Origin: Hymenopus coronatus
Lineage: Eukaryota > Arthropoda > Insecta > Mantodea > Hymenopodidae
DNA length: 64,000 nt
Direction of reading: 5' to 3'
Assembly: GCA_030762935.1 (NCBI GenBank)
Contig: CM060890.1
Coordinates: forward strand, 148,741,629-148,805,628
How positions within the stretch are numbered: position 1 is the first letter of the stretch; every line of letters starts with the position of its first letter. Of this stretch, positions 54,157 through 64,000 are shown one piece after another. The translations under genes and the position numbers were made by a program. The notes under the pieces were generated by a model. That model did not search any database, was not told the DNA's origin, and saw only the letters and a list, made by a program, of their open reading frames with translations.

Positions 54157-54872
54157 CTGTGGAACAGCATATCCCCAAAACGAAAAGACCGTTAAATACC
54201 AAACTTGGTATTTAGGTTTAGTATCTTCCAAGGATGCGACACGAAGATTCTCAAAAAAAATCCCCCTACTATAAACTACCCTTTACATGGAACAAATTTC
54301 GAAAATTTTGATTTTCTTAAAAATGGTTCTAATGATTTTGATTGAAATCCCGTACATTAAAACTATTTATGTCCGAAATAAAATGTATATCTCGAATTTT
54401 TGGGGAATAGTCTCTTAAGACCTCTTTATTCTGGATGAATTTTGCTCAACTGCTAAACCGTAAGAGATAGAAAAAAACTCACTACACAAAAATGTACATC
54501 AAGACAAAACACACAATTTATGTCCTTTACGTTTTTGTTGTGAAGGTAACCGTTTCTGAGATATTCCTTGGAATTGGTTTCAATTGTGAAGTACTTAAAC
54601 TTTCCTCAGACAGGAAGTGTCCGTTTTTCTTTTGTTGTACTCCTGGCCAAGCAAAGAAGCGATTTGTAATGAAAATCGCAAAACGATAAAACATTTGACA
54701 ATCACTTTAGCATAGCGCATTCCTTTATTCCCTTCTACTTATAAGGAACTAAGTAATAAGGACATTCTGCTATCTCGATTAGCATTGTGTTGAAAGAAGA
54801 ATTATCTTTTGTATGAAGTTTGTAGAGTAGCTGGAGAAAGTCATGTGAGTGTAACGCATCAGACTTTTTGTG
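53966..54872 (+). mobile_element. HINE-like repeat, long (GT)n, 3' end amplified
   Basis: ACAATGTACATAGGGATAGA start without the outer ATIR, (GT)n at about 54098-54150, palindrome at 54196-54215. The 3' end GTAGAGTAGCTGGAGAAAGT, CATGTGAGTGTAACGCATC is the first unit of the array that follows. Confidence 0.9.
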
Positions 54873-55243
54873 TAGTACGTGTCCCTTTACGGTTTATCAT
54901 GAAGTTTGTAGAGTAGCTGGAGAAAGTCATGTGAGTGTAACGCATCAGACTTTTTGTGTAGTACGTGTCCCTTTACGGTTTATCATGAAGTTTGTAGAGT
55001 AGCTGGAGAAAGTCATGTGAGTGTAACGCATCAGACTTTTTGTGTAGTACGTGTCCCTTTACGGTTTATCATGAAGTTTGTAGAGTAGCTGGAGAAAGTC
55101 ATGTGAGTGTAACGCATCAGACTTTTTGTGTAGTACGTGTCCCTTTACGGTTTATCATGAAGTTTGTAGAGTAGCTAGAGAAAGTCATGTGAGTGTAACG
55201 CATCAGACTTTTTGTGTAGTACGTGTCCCTTTACGGTTTATCA
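54815..55243 (+). repeat. 86-bp tandem array (5 units) of HINE-like 3' end
   Basis: Unit: ATGAAGTTTGTAGAGTAGCT, GGAGAAAGTCATGTGAGTGT, AACGCATCAGACTTTTTGTG, TAGTACGTGTCCCTTTACGG, TTTATC. The 3' hairpin (ATGTG/CGCAT, one G-T pair) is in every unit. Units are almost identical; only the last has CTAGAG instead of CTGGAG. Confidence 0.95.
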
Positions 55244-55294
55244 TTTATAACAAAGTAATTTAGTATAAAATTAATTTATTATGCATAAATAAAT

Positions 55295-55680
55295 TGCATT
55301 TTATTTAAAATCGTTAGAGCTATTTGGGAGAAAATAAAGAATAATGAAAATATTTCATGTATATGATTTTGATGTAAATCTTCGTGTAAATTTTTTGAAG
55401 ACGAACTTAAATTGCCAGCATAACATTTAATTCAATGTTCGATTTTGAGTTGACAAACACACTCAAGTGCAAGGACATTTTCAGAAAAAGTCCGCGTCTG
55501 TGTTTGAGTAAGAGAACTGAAAAACGAGAAGTCGGATAAATGTCAAAGTTGACTATTTTCCAAGAAAGCGACATAAAGATTTCGATGAGAATTCACCAAC
55601 CCTTGCAAACCTTTACATGGTAAATTTACCACTTTTCCCCCTCTCAAAAATGGTTCTAACGCTTTTGATTAAAATACCCG
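55295..55680. mobile_element. HINE-like fragments in foldback arrangement
   Basis: Minus-sense piece 55295-55480 (AAAATCGTTAGAGCTATTT to CAAGGACATTTTC) turns into plus-sense DNA at TTTTCAGAAAAAGTCC (55480) and runs to GATTAAAATACCCG. The two arms cover the same element region, giving a large inverted repeat. Confidence 0.8.
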
Positions 55681-56842
55681 TCCAGCCTTATTTCACCGCT
55701 AAAGTAAACAAAAGCAATCACTCAACGTTTTACTGCTTTTCTCTATCACAAAATAGTTCCTCTTAAACTTCTGAGTGGGTTCAGAAATATTATTTTACAC
55801 TATGCAATGTTGTCTAATTAATTTAGTAAGAATGATTAGGGAACAGATCATATAATTATTATTTCCTTATGTTTTAATGCGTATCCGTTATGCAGTTTGT
55901 TTCTAACGGTTGCGTCCAGTCAGCAAATAATGGCGGAAACATGCAATACCAGTGAAGTGAAACATAAGCAAGAAAAGAATCATTCCTAGTTTATATACAA
56001 TAGTTTTGTGAAAAGTACCTTACTTTTCATTAAACAATGGTCTTCTTAACGGTAGAGTACACTGCAGCAAAAAGCCGACATCTTGTGCCAGACGCTCTAC
56101 AAGTAGCAGCCGAATGTGTCACATATTGTTCGGGAAGAGCATTTGAGGGAATGATGGACTCACCAATTATCATCAATGTCTGTGATGATACTATTGCAAC
56201 TGCAACAAATGACTGCTATCTTGAAGGAGCGGAACCAGTTCCATCTTATGGTAACTCACTGCACTACATTAAAGAAATGTGTAGTGTATGGTTGTGCATA
56301 TTATGTGAATTCGCAAAAAAGTAGTGGACTAAACTTTCAAAACAACATGTCTGCATTTTATAATATTACGGGAGAGTTTTGCATTTCGGACTGAATACTA
56401 AGGGTGTTAAAGAACTACACGGAAATCACTTGCGACATTGTGCACGTGACTGATACAAGTAATTTGCGATCGGCGATGCATGGTCCCCGGATAAACATAA
56501 CGTTAAACGTGTGGGTATCAGGTGCTGATAAGTCGGTGTTAAAACAAAGCAGGTTGAAAAAAGTTCTTTAAAACTGCAGCCCTCCAAGTTCTTGAGTTAT
56601 GTAGCCTACTCTGGAGGCGCTTTTTCAAACATTTTAATGTACGTATATATCTTTTTGAAATACTTGACACGTAAGTTAACTGCTCTGAACACATATTTGG
56701 TAATGTTAGCTAAATCATTGCCAACAAGCACGTAAGAGTTTGAGAGGTCATTAATACTTACAGTACAATTAGGAAATGACGTAACATGTGCTTTGTCCAT
56801 ATAATTTAGGTGTAGCTTTCATTTGTTCACACCGAGAATTTA
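55681..56842. other. Non-HINE interval with unexplained open frames
   Basis: A 95-codon plus frame (56037-56324) begins MVFLTVEYTAAKSRHLVPDA and includes AFEGMMDSPIIINVCDD. An overlapping frame (56176-56394) includes KKCVVYGCAYYVNSQKSSG, which loosely resembles the C-x4-C start of a THAP module without a proper Met. No family is assigned. ATGGCGGAAACATG at 55930 could be a start context. Confidence 0.3.
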
Positions 56843-57680
56843 TTTTCACTTTCTCTACACGCACTATGTACATAGTGTATAGAGAAGGCATTGTAATGCA
56901 CCCAAAAATTACCGAAATATGTGTTTTGGGTCCTCCTGAATAATATAAAAAACCTTTTTAGAAGAAGGTCCGTGTGTGGGTCTGTAGACAGCATAGCTCG
57001 AAAACGAAAAGATGTTAAATACTAAACTTGGGTTTGGTATCTTCCAAGTATACGAAATGAAGATTTTCAAGAAAATCCGCCCAACCAACTAACCTTTACA
57101 TGAAATAAACTTTCGAAAATTTTTATTTTCTCAAAAATGTCCATAACGATTTTGATTAAAATATCTTATATTAAATTATTTATATGACAAATCAAATTAT
57201 ATCTTGCATTTTCTGGGAATAGCATCTGAAGACCTCTTTATTCTGGATTTTTTTTTTTTTTTTTTTTTTGAATTTTACATAACTGGTAAACCGTAAGAGA
57301 TGGACGAACTTATTACACAAAACACATAGATCTCGATAAACCACACAATTTATGTCATATACATTTTTTTTTCGTGGAGTTGACCTTTTCAAGATATTCC
57401 TTGTTATTTATTTCAGTTTTAAAATACATAAACTGTTCTCATACGGGAGCTTTTGAACTCCTGGCCACGTAAAGAAACGGATTTCAATCCCATAGCAACG
57501 ACATTTTAAAACATTTGACTGTCTGTTTAGCCTATGTATTCCGTTATTTCCCATCTACTTACAAGGAACTACATAATAAGACCGCGTCTGCTAATGTTTT
57601 AGCAAGAAATAGTTACAACAATAATTTGTTACAGAGATGTAGAGAAATTCATGTGAATGGAACACATCAGATTTTGTCTT
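56843..57680 (+). mobile_element. HINE-like repeat, full length
   Basis: TTCACTTTCTCTACACGCAC with CTATGTACATAG dyad, no GT expansion, T23 run at 57248-57270, 3' end GTAGAGAAATTCATGTGAAT, GGAACACATCAGATTTT. Confidence 0.9.
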
Positions 57681-58037
57681 AATGTTTAAAAAACTATTGA
57701 GAAGTAATTATGATTTTCTATTTTTTTCCCCCAAGTGTTTCAAAAAGCAATTTGCTAACCACGAACTGTAAGTTACTTATCAGATCTCGTATTCCCGACC
57801 TGATAGGTGTAACTTACAGTTGTTAGACGCAATATTCTGATCTGTATACGTACGTACTTGGTATGCAGGCTGAATATGCATGGTGACGGGTCAACACTGC
57901 ACAGCCTTAGCAGAGACTATCGCAGTTCTGAGATAACTCCACTCTTTATCTGGTAACGAGGGCATTAACAACGATAACGTCACACAAGCTTCTTGATTCG
58001 TGTGAGAGAGAGCAAAACGAAAACTAGAATAGCTAAC
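57681..58037. other. Spacer with a strong hairpin
   Basis: Unassigned apart from the inverted repeat at 57764-57821. Confidence 0.4.
57764..57821. repeat. 58-nt inverted repeat (hairpin)
   Basis: AACTGTAAGTTAC (57764-57776) pairs perfectly with GTAACTTACAGTT (57809-57821). Inside it TATCAG pairs with CTGATA, separated by a 1-nt and 3-nt internal loop. Terminal loop about 16 nt. Confidence 0.85.
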
Positions 58038-58400
58038 AAAAGAAACTGATGTGACACATTCACATGACATACTGCAATAAGCTCATCTTTCATCTGCTTC
58101 ACGCTAATCCAGACGTAAACATTAGTTGGAAATGGTTTTATTACGTATTCCCTTGTAAGTAGACCAGGCTAAAGTGATGGTCAAATCATTTAAAAGCTCT
58201 TCGTAATTGAGGTTTGCTTCGCTTTGTATGGCCCCGTTTGAGAAATGTATAAATATTTTAAAGCTGAAGCCAATAACAAGTAATATATCAGAAAAAAATA
58301 AATTATGTGTTTTAATGATATCTAAATGTTTTTTGTGGTAACTTTCTGTCGATCTCTTGATCACATACGGTTTGCCAGCAAAATTGATCCAGAATAAAGA
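58038..58400 (-). mobile_element. HINE-like 3' half
   Basis: TGATGTGACACATTCACATG, CTGCTTCACGCTAATCC and TCACATACGGTTTGCCAGC, leading into the 105-bp array at AAATTGATCCAGAATAAAG. Confidence 0.8.
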
Positions 58401-59213
58401 GGTCTTCAGAGCTATTGCCAGGAACTTCAAGAGATAGATAGTGTTTATTGCCAAAAATTACCACAGTACAGCTGCGTCATAAGGTAAATTGATTCAGAAT
58501 AAAGAGGTCTTCAGAGCTATTGCCAGGAACTTAAAGAGATAGTGTTTATTGCCAAACATTATCACAGTACAGCTGCGTCATAAGGTAAATTGATTCAGAA
58601 TAAAGAGGTCTTCAGAGCTATTGCCAGGAACTTCAAGAGATAGATAGTGTTTATTGCCAAAAATTACCACAGTATAGCTGCGTCATAAGGTAAATTGATC
58701 CAGAATAAAGAGGTCTTCAGAGCTATTGCCAGGAACTTCAAGAGATAGATAGTGTTTATTGCCAAAAATTATCACAGTATAGCTGCGTCATAAGGTAAAT
58801 TGATTCAGAATAAAGAGGTCTTCAGAGCTATTGCCAGGAACTTCAAGAGATAGATAGTGTTTATTGCCAAAAATTATCACAGTACAGCTGCGTCATAAGG
58901 TAAATTGATTCAGAATAAAGAGATCTTCAGAGCTATTGCCAGGAACTTCAAGAGATAGATAGTGTTTATTGCCAAAAATTATCACAGTATAGCTGCGTCA
59001 TAAGGTAAATTGATTCAGAATAAAGAGGTCTTCAGAGCTATTGCCAGGAACTTCAAGAGATAGTGTTTATTGCCAAACATTATCACAGTATAGCTGCGTC
59101 ATAAGGTAAATTGATTCAGAATAAAGAGGTCTTCAGAGCTATTGCCAGGAACTTCAAGAGATAGATAGTGTTTATTGCCAAAAATTATCACAGTACAGCT
59201 GCGTCATCAGGTA
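58381..59213. repeat. 101-105-bp tandem array (8 units) seeded in HINE-like DNA
   Basis: Unit: AAATTGATTCAGAATAAAGA, GGTCTTCAGAGCTATTGCCA, GGAACTTCAAGAGATAGATA, GTGTTTATTGCCAAAAATTA, TCACAGTACAGCTGCGTCAT, AAGGT. Two units lack one GATA. The first 50 bp are HINE-like (CAGAATAAAG..GTCTTCAGAGGCTATTCCCAG); the rest is not. AAATT is present at both outer borders (AAATTGATCC and AAATTACAAC). Confidence 0.95.
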
Positions 59214-59366
59214 AATTACAACTACCGTTCACAAAATACAATGCATTAGCTACCAATGTATGGCCTATCATGATTTTGAAAGTAGAAATAGGGAGCTCTC
59301 TTAATCTTTGGAGTAACATATACAGAATCAACCATAAAGCGGTTCTGAATTGTCGTATGTTTAAAA

Positions 59367-59405
<39 letters not shown>

Positions 59406-59599
59406 GGCAATTTCGTGTCGTGTAATTATGAATATTCGAGCAAACTGTAAAAACTGCTAAAATGTTCCTTAACATACAAGAGACAGTTCAGCACATACAT
59501 CGATGGCAAAGTTAAAATACTTAAAAGAGGTGTACAATGTTCTTTTGGATGAATAATACAAACATCTTCGTTCTAAAGGATTGATTCCCCCAAAGAAAT
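59214..59599. other. Unclassified, with (TA)n
   Basis: (TA)n at about 59371-59401. No gene recognised. Confidence 0.45.
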
Positions 59600-60195
59600 A
59601 AATGATAATTAGTATGCGTAAAATATGAGCATTAGCACTTCCTTAGTAACACTATGGCTTAAGATTATCAGCATAAAGATTCCTACTGCGATTTTTTTAT
59701 AAATATGATTAATATGTGTTGACCATCGGAGGTCTGAATCAATATAAATACTGTTAAATACATATTGAATATCAGTAATTTTTTCAGTGTTTATGCTCAA
59801 ATTATTGGCATTACATCAATTGTTAATACTTATGTTGCCTGTGTAGTTTAGGTCTTAATCTGTGTTCACCTCTGTCATAGAAACTTATTGTTAGATCATC
59901 TTCATAAAGATAAGGAGCAAACTTTTCATCACACATTGAGGCATTATAACAAACGCAGGCCCCAAAATAGACCCTTGAGGAACTCCATAATTTACAGGTT
60001 TGAACTGAAATAAACTTCCATTAACTTCCTTGTTGCTAAAGTAAGACCCTAAAACTTTAATGCTATTATTCTGAAAACCATAAAATTTAATTTTATCTAA
60101 ATAAAATATATGTTAGGTGAGACAGTGTCAAAAGCTCTGTAAAGATGAAAAAGCCTGCTTGACAAAATATTACCATTGTTAATATTTTATAGCAT
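59600..60195 (-). pseudogene. Non-LTR retrotransposon RT relic, second type
   Basis: On the minus strand, high to low: an LYRAFDTVSPNI-like block (about 60160-60120; FDTVNHEIL in intact relatives), LDKIKFYGFQNNSIKVLGSY then FSNKEV (60100-60025), VNYGVPQGSILGP (60000-59958), the catalytic motif as LYEDDLTI (about 59910-59888; normally YADD, here Ala to Glu), and IYIDSDLRWSTHINHIYKKI (about 59750-59690). GVPQGSILGP is typical of CR1/Jockey-superfamily RTs. This copy differs from the 8.4-kb LINE. Frames shift between blocks. Dead copy, both ends unclear. Confidence 0.82.
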
Positions 60196-60839
60196 TGTTA
60201 ACGAAAACACAAGTTAATGGTTCACACACACACATATATATATGGAGCAGCTAATTTAAGAATTGTTTCATTAATTCCATATACACCATTATTCGCATTC
60301 ATAATGCAAGAGTAAACACTAACTACTAAAATGTATCAAAATATTGTTTTAAGATTATAAAGTGGATTATTTGCGGCAGTTAATAAGCAGCCTGCAGGAA
60401 TGTAAAAGTTCTAATCTTATACTTTCATAATTATAGGCACGCACAAATTACATGAATGTTTAACTCACAATATTAATAAATATATAAATAGGGTCTGTAA
60501 AAACACACTTACACTTTAAACCAATATAAATATTAAAATATTTGAGGTAGGATAAAAACAAAAGAGGTCACATTCTGGGGAAAAATTTACATTTATTTGT
60601 TTTTTTTTTTTTTTGTTTTTTTTCAGTTCACCGTTACCATGAATTCAGTTTTGTTGAATAAAAAGTTAATAATTTTATTTATACTGCTATAAGAATTTTT
60701 AAATTACAAATCATGGCTTTATTACCAAATGATAGAATACAGCTGAGTCAGTGTTGTTTTGAAGGCAAGAGGAATTTTTCTCAAAGTCTGAGAAAATTTA
60801 GAACTTTCAACAATTTAATATGAGGCCTTTGTTCCATTC
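60196..60839. other. Unclassified AT-rich interval
   Basis: Short (CA)n(TA)n at 60223-60243 and a T-rich run at 60598-60625. It may hold eroded upstream parts of the LINE, but none is recognisable. Confidence 0.4.
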
Positions 60840-61070
60840 CTAAAGTGCCGCCACCGCGATCTCAATCCGATCGAGTTTTGGTTGTGGGATTACCTTAAAG
60901 AAGAGTTTTCCTGACACACGCCAGGAACTGAAAGAAGTTATGTCGCAAGAAATTGCTAATATTCCAAGATGTCAAAATGCTGAGCATGTAATCGCAGAAA
61001 GGAGGACATGTTCCCAATGTTTTACAAAACTCCATTCTTTGTCCAATATGTGACTTCTTGTTTTTCTTCC
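60840..61070 (+). pseudogene. Tc1-like transposase C-terminal scrap
   Basis: The plus strand, with frame changes: CRHRDLNPIEFWLWDYLKEE (third-acid motif PDLNPIEFWLW in relatives), then a QELKEVMSQEIANIPRCQNA-like block and an AEHVIAERRTCSQ-like end. Stops interrupt it. Same family as the scrap at 44215. Confidence 0.65.
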
Positions 61071-61242
61071 TACCTCAAATATTGTTATATTTATAAAGGT
61101 TTGATGTGAAGACACTTTTGAAAGACTCTGTGAGAGTATTTGAAAACGACTAGTTCAGAGCTATATTTCTCAGGATAGGAATCGCCTATAATGTCGACCG
61201 CTGGCGAATAGCGCGAGACAAAACAACCTTAACATCTGCATC

Positions 61243-61462
61243 AGTCTCCCTCCGTGGTGTAGTGGATATCGTGCTAACCCCAAGTCGATGGTCGTGATTT
61301 TCGGACGTTAAAATTCCTTAGCATGGCTTCCTTCGAAAGGTAAGTAAAGCCGTTATTCCCGTGTCGTATCTTTACGACACTTAAAAGAACCTGAAACCTG
61401 ATCAAGAGGCCTTTGAGCAAAAGTAAACGATGTTTCACGCCCAATATAGAATGGAACGCTGA
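61243..61462 (+). mobile_element. tRNA-derived SINE, copy 3
   Basis: Head CTCCGTGGTGTAGTGGATAT (box A-like), box B region deleted, body GTTAAAATTCCTTAGCATGG, CTTCCTTCGAAAGGTAAG, CGTGTCGTATCTTTACGACA and GAGGCCTTTGAGCAAAAG. It shows the true 5' end of this SINE family. Confidence 0.82.
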
Positions 61463-61539
61463 GAACCGCACCAGTTAAAGAGCGTCCACAAATAAAGCTT
61501 TAATTCAGTTTGGTTACATGTAAACCCCAGTATAAAAGG

Positions 61540-61625
61540 TCGCGAGTGATGTAAACATTCTTAGCAAGGTTTCCTACCCAAGGGAAGTAGGTTCCGTGTT
61601 ATATGTAAAAGAAGCGCACACTTGA
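61540..61625 (+). mobile_element. SINE fragment, same family, diverged
   Basis: ATGTAAACATTCTTAGCAAG, GTTTCCTACCCAAGGGAAGT and TATATGTAAAAGAAGCGC correspond to the body of copy 3. Confidence 0.6.
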
Positions 61626-62106
61626 GAGAGGTCACATTTTACCATTTTCCGACCATCGAGTCGTGATCGATTCCTCGTCACATTGCGCCGAAGTGGCCAG
61701 TTATAAATTCTGCCGACATGGCGTAACGGTTTGTTTTAGTATTAACGGCACACTAATATTCTGGACACTCCTGACTGGTTCACAGAGTCTGATAAAGGAT
61801 GTCACTTTGTAAAATAGATAATTTCCTTATCGTGACTTTAATCTGAAGGTCGATGGAAATATATTTTTACCGCCAGGAAATAAAGCGAGCGTTTTTGTCG
61901 CAGTTCTTCAGCATGTATTGTGACATTCAGCAAAGCTTTGGAATGACTTGGTGTAAAAAAAAACAAAAAGAGCAAATCTGGAACAGTCATTATTCCAAAT
62001 ATTCGTTGTGTTCATATTCTAGCATAGTTGCAATGTATAGATATATTCAACTAATCAGTGTCCAGAAAGTGACAGACGATTTGCCATATCTAAATAATAA
62101 CGAAAG
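61626..62106. other. Unclassified spacer
   Basis: No element recognised. The long open frame that starts at 61853 runs on into the mariner below and is not a gene. Confidence 0.4.
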
Positions 62107-62852
62107 TTATCAACACAAAACTTTACACTACCTTACTCTACTTCCCAACGTAAGCTCCATTCTATCAAGGTATTTATTGTCACGTGGTACCAGGTTTTCA
62201 ATGCCGATGTTACAATTTTCTACCGCTAAAGAACTTATTCATGTTTATGAATACACAAAATGTTCCGCCAATCGAATGTTATAGGCAAATAACGCAAGTG
62301 TATAGTGATAATGCAATGAACGAGTCTTCAGTGAGGAAATGGCACATAATTTACGAGTAATCAAGGAAGAACATAACAGTGTGTGCGATAAAGACCGGAG
62401 TGGAAGTTCATCAATCGTTATGAAGCAGTTGAAAGCAAATGTTGATAAAAGAATTCAGAAAAACCGGTGTTTCACTTTGTCACCATAGATGACTTTTTGG
62501 GTGGAAAATATTTCGCAACCGATGAAAACTTCTATATCTTGGCTCAGATCTTTAGCGGTGGAAGAGTATAACATGTGTACCACGTGACAATAAATACCTT
62601 GACGATTGCGTTGAGAAATAGAGTAAGGAAGTGTAACTTTGTAAATAAAGTTTTGTGTTGAAAAACCGATACCACGTGACAATAAATACCTTGACGATTA
62701 CGTTGAGAAATAGAGTAAGGAAGTGTAACTTTGTAAATAAAGTTTTGTGTTGAAAAACCGATACCACGTGACAATAAATACCTTGACGATTACGTTGAGA
62801 AATAGAGTAAGGTAGTGTAACTTTGTAAATAAAGTTTTGTGTTGATTTAGTT
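62107..62852 (+). pseudogene. Mariner with long TIRs, internally deleted
   Basis: Left TIR: ATCAACACAAAACTTTACAC, CTTACTCTACTTCCCAACGT, AAGGTATTTATTGTCACGTG (62109-62195). The inverse of this is found in the right-end units, with a 12-bp length difference; TIR about 85 bp. Transposase remnants: QVYSDNAMNESSVRKW (62308-62355), the N-terminal helix-turn-helix part of mariner transposases; DRSGSSSIV and KRIQKNRCFT follow (62390-62470). The catalytic core is deleted. The text then resumes with DDFLGGKYFATDENF (62488-62530) and VPRDNKYLDDCVEK plus stop (about 62579-62623), the usual mariner C-terminus. The right end is triplicated. Confidence 0.82.
62578..62848 (+). repeat. 91-92-bp array (3 units) of a mariner right end
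   Basis: Unit: TACCACGTGACAATAAATAC, CTTGACGATTACGTTGAGAA, ATAGAGTAAGGAAGTGTAAC, TTTGTAAATAAAGTTTTGTG, TTGAAAAACCGA. It contains the last 14 codons, the stop and the right TIR. The first unit has GATTGC where the others have GATTAC. The third ends in TTGATTTAGTTATACCA, sharing TACCA with the unit start. Confidence 0.95.
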
Positions 62853-63093
62853 ATACCAAATTGTTCGTTACCTTCTGGATCGCCCTCGTATTGCTAAATT
62901 TGCAAAATGTGACTTCTAATGTGGCTGGTGGATGTGAAATCATCCAAACAATTGGTCTGCCGACCTAGGGGACATCATGACAAACCCTTAGGGTCACTGT
63001 AGGCGGTCGACGGGGATCGAATCTGAGGCCTCCCGAATACAATTAGGACTCACGTTACCACGTCATTGCGAGGGAAAATAATACAACATGAAA
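62853..63093. other. Unclassified spacer
   Basis: GACGGGGATCGAATCTGAGG (about 63008) looks like a T-arm. A GGTCTGCCGACCTAGGGGACA stretch precedes it. Perhaps a SINE piece; not resolved. Confidence 0.3.
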
Positions 63094-63921
63094 TATCTGA
63101 TGTGCTCCATTCACATGACTTTCTCTACATCTCTGTAACAAATTATTCTCAAAAAGCTTATGCAAATCGAGAAAAAATCAGCAGAAATAGTCTTGTTACT
63201 TGCTTCCTTGTAAGTAGCAGCGAAATAAGGGAGCACCATAGGTTAAAGTGATAGTCAAAAGCTGGTTGCTATGTGACTGAAGCTCCTTTGTTTGTATGGG
63301 CACGAGGTGACAAATTCCTGTATGAGAAAAGTATAAGTTTTTCAAAGCTGAAACCAAAAACAAGGAATTTCTAAAACACGATCAACTCCACGAAAAAAAT
63401 GTATATAACATAAATTGTGTGTTTTAATGTGGTCTATTTTTTTGCCCATCTCTTACGGTTTAGCAGTTATGCAAAATTCCATAAAATTGATCCAGAATAA
63501 AGTAGTCTTCAGAGGCTATTCCCAAAAATTCAAGATATACATTTTATTTGTCAGGTAAATATCTTTAATATACAATATTTTAATCAAAATCGTTAGGGTT
63601 ATTTTCATAAAATCAAAATTTTCGAAAAAAGTTCCATAGATAGATGGGGTGGAGGAATTTTCCTGAAAATCTTCGTGTCGCATCCTTGGAAGATACCAAA
63701 CTTAAATACTAGCTTGGTATTCAAGGTCTTTTCGTTTTTGAGCTGTGCTGTCCACAGACACACACACACACATATACGGAGTTTTTTCTGCAAATGCTTT
63801 TATTGGATTCATGGGGATCCAAAACGTGTCTTTCCGGTGAAATCTCGGTATCGAATTTGTAGGTGGAATGCAATACCTTCTCTATATAATATGTACAGAG
63901 TACGTGTAGAGAAAGTAAAAA
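63094..63921 (-). mobile_element. HINE-like repeat, full length
   Basis: ATCTGATGTGCTCCATTCAC, ATGACTTTCTCTACATC, a shortened poly-element near 63150, a small CA tract at 63760-63771, and the 5' end GTACGTGTAGAGAAAGTAAA at 63900-63919. Confidence 0.92.
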
Positions 63922-64000
63922 CATACATGTAAGCACAGAAAGTCTCGGACATTTCTAAAACAGAACCTAAGTATGTTCTTACTGACCATTCTTATCCATC

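Noticed and set aside
61853..62284. A 143-codon plus-strand frame
   Set aside because: It starts in unassigned DNA and runs in the wrong frame through a mariner TIR. The real mariner remnant begins downstream near 62300.

Overview
The window reads as repeat-packed, AT-rich eukaryotic DNA, most likely from an arthropod with a large genome. It has tRNA-derived SINEs with pol III boxes, Jockey-type and second-type non-LTR reverse transcriptase relics, many decayed mariner and Tc1/IS630-like transposases of the kind common in insects, a Pif1-type helicase fragment, and exon-like pieces with GT/AG borders. No bacterial-style operons, rRNA, CRISPR or intact long genes are visible. The species cannot be fixed from this sequence alone.

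One dispersed family dominates. About 50 full or partial copies of a 0.8-0.9 kb element, in both orientations, cover roughly 40% of the window by hand estimate. In the forward sense it starts TTTTACTTTCTCTAC, has a 5' subterminal hairpin, a (GT)n microsatellite about 130 bp in, a central 20-bp palindrome, and ends GTAGAGAAAGT + hairpin (ATGTG/CACAT) + CAGATTTT. These asymmetric terminal inverted repeats followed by a 3' hairpin resemble Helentron-associated non-autonomous elements (HINE/DINE-1 type). They are called 'HINE-like' below. That class is an inference; the repeat family itself is directly visible.

Layout: 1-8.1 kb, HINE-like copies with Tc1-like (2.9-3.5 kb) and mariner (4.15-4.44 kb) relics. 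8.2-10.8 kb, a SINE, an internally deleted Jockey-type LINE whose last coding segment is a 6-unit tandem array, then SINE pieces. 11.5-12.0 kb, a THAP-type first exon (minus) and a Pif1 helicase C-terminus (plus) on either side of a CT-rich tract. 12.2-20.5 kb, HINE-like copies, one split by a nested MITE. 20.8-23.5 kb, two tandem arrays (135 bp, and a 92-bp box-B SINE array). 23.5-39.3 kb, HINE-like copies and a 75/85-bp array. 39.7-42.5 kb, SINE pieces, a GC-rich exon-like block and decayed transposases. 44.2-49.0 kb, one HINE-like copy split by a mariner, itself split by a MITE, whose 3' end together with its flank is amplified about 24 times. 49.8-51.7 kb, a transposase scrap and a membrane-segment exon that seeds a 54/92-bp array. 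53-59 kb, HINE-like copies with two derived arrays. 59.6-62.9 kb, a second LINE RT relic, a Tc1-like scrap, a SINE and a mariner with long inverted repeats and a triplicated right end.

The striking feature is that unrelated elements (HINE-like, LINE, SINE, two mariners) and one host-like exon have each had a short, usually terminal, segment tandemly amplified, mostly with 76-105 bp units and in several cases with short microhomology at the array borders. No gene in the window looks intact. The candidates for real host coding sequence are the THAP exon (11.5 kb), the GC-rich block (39.9-40.2 kb) and the membrane-segment exon (51.6-51.7 kb).
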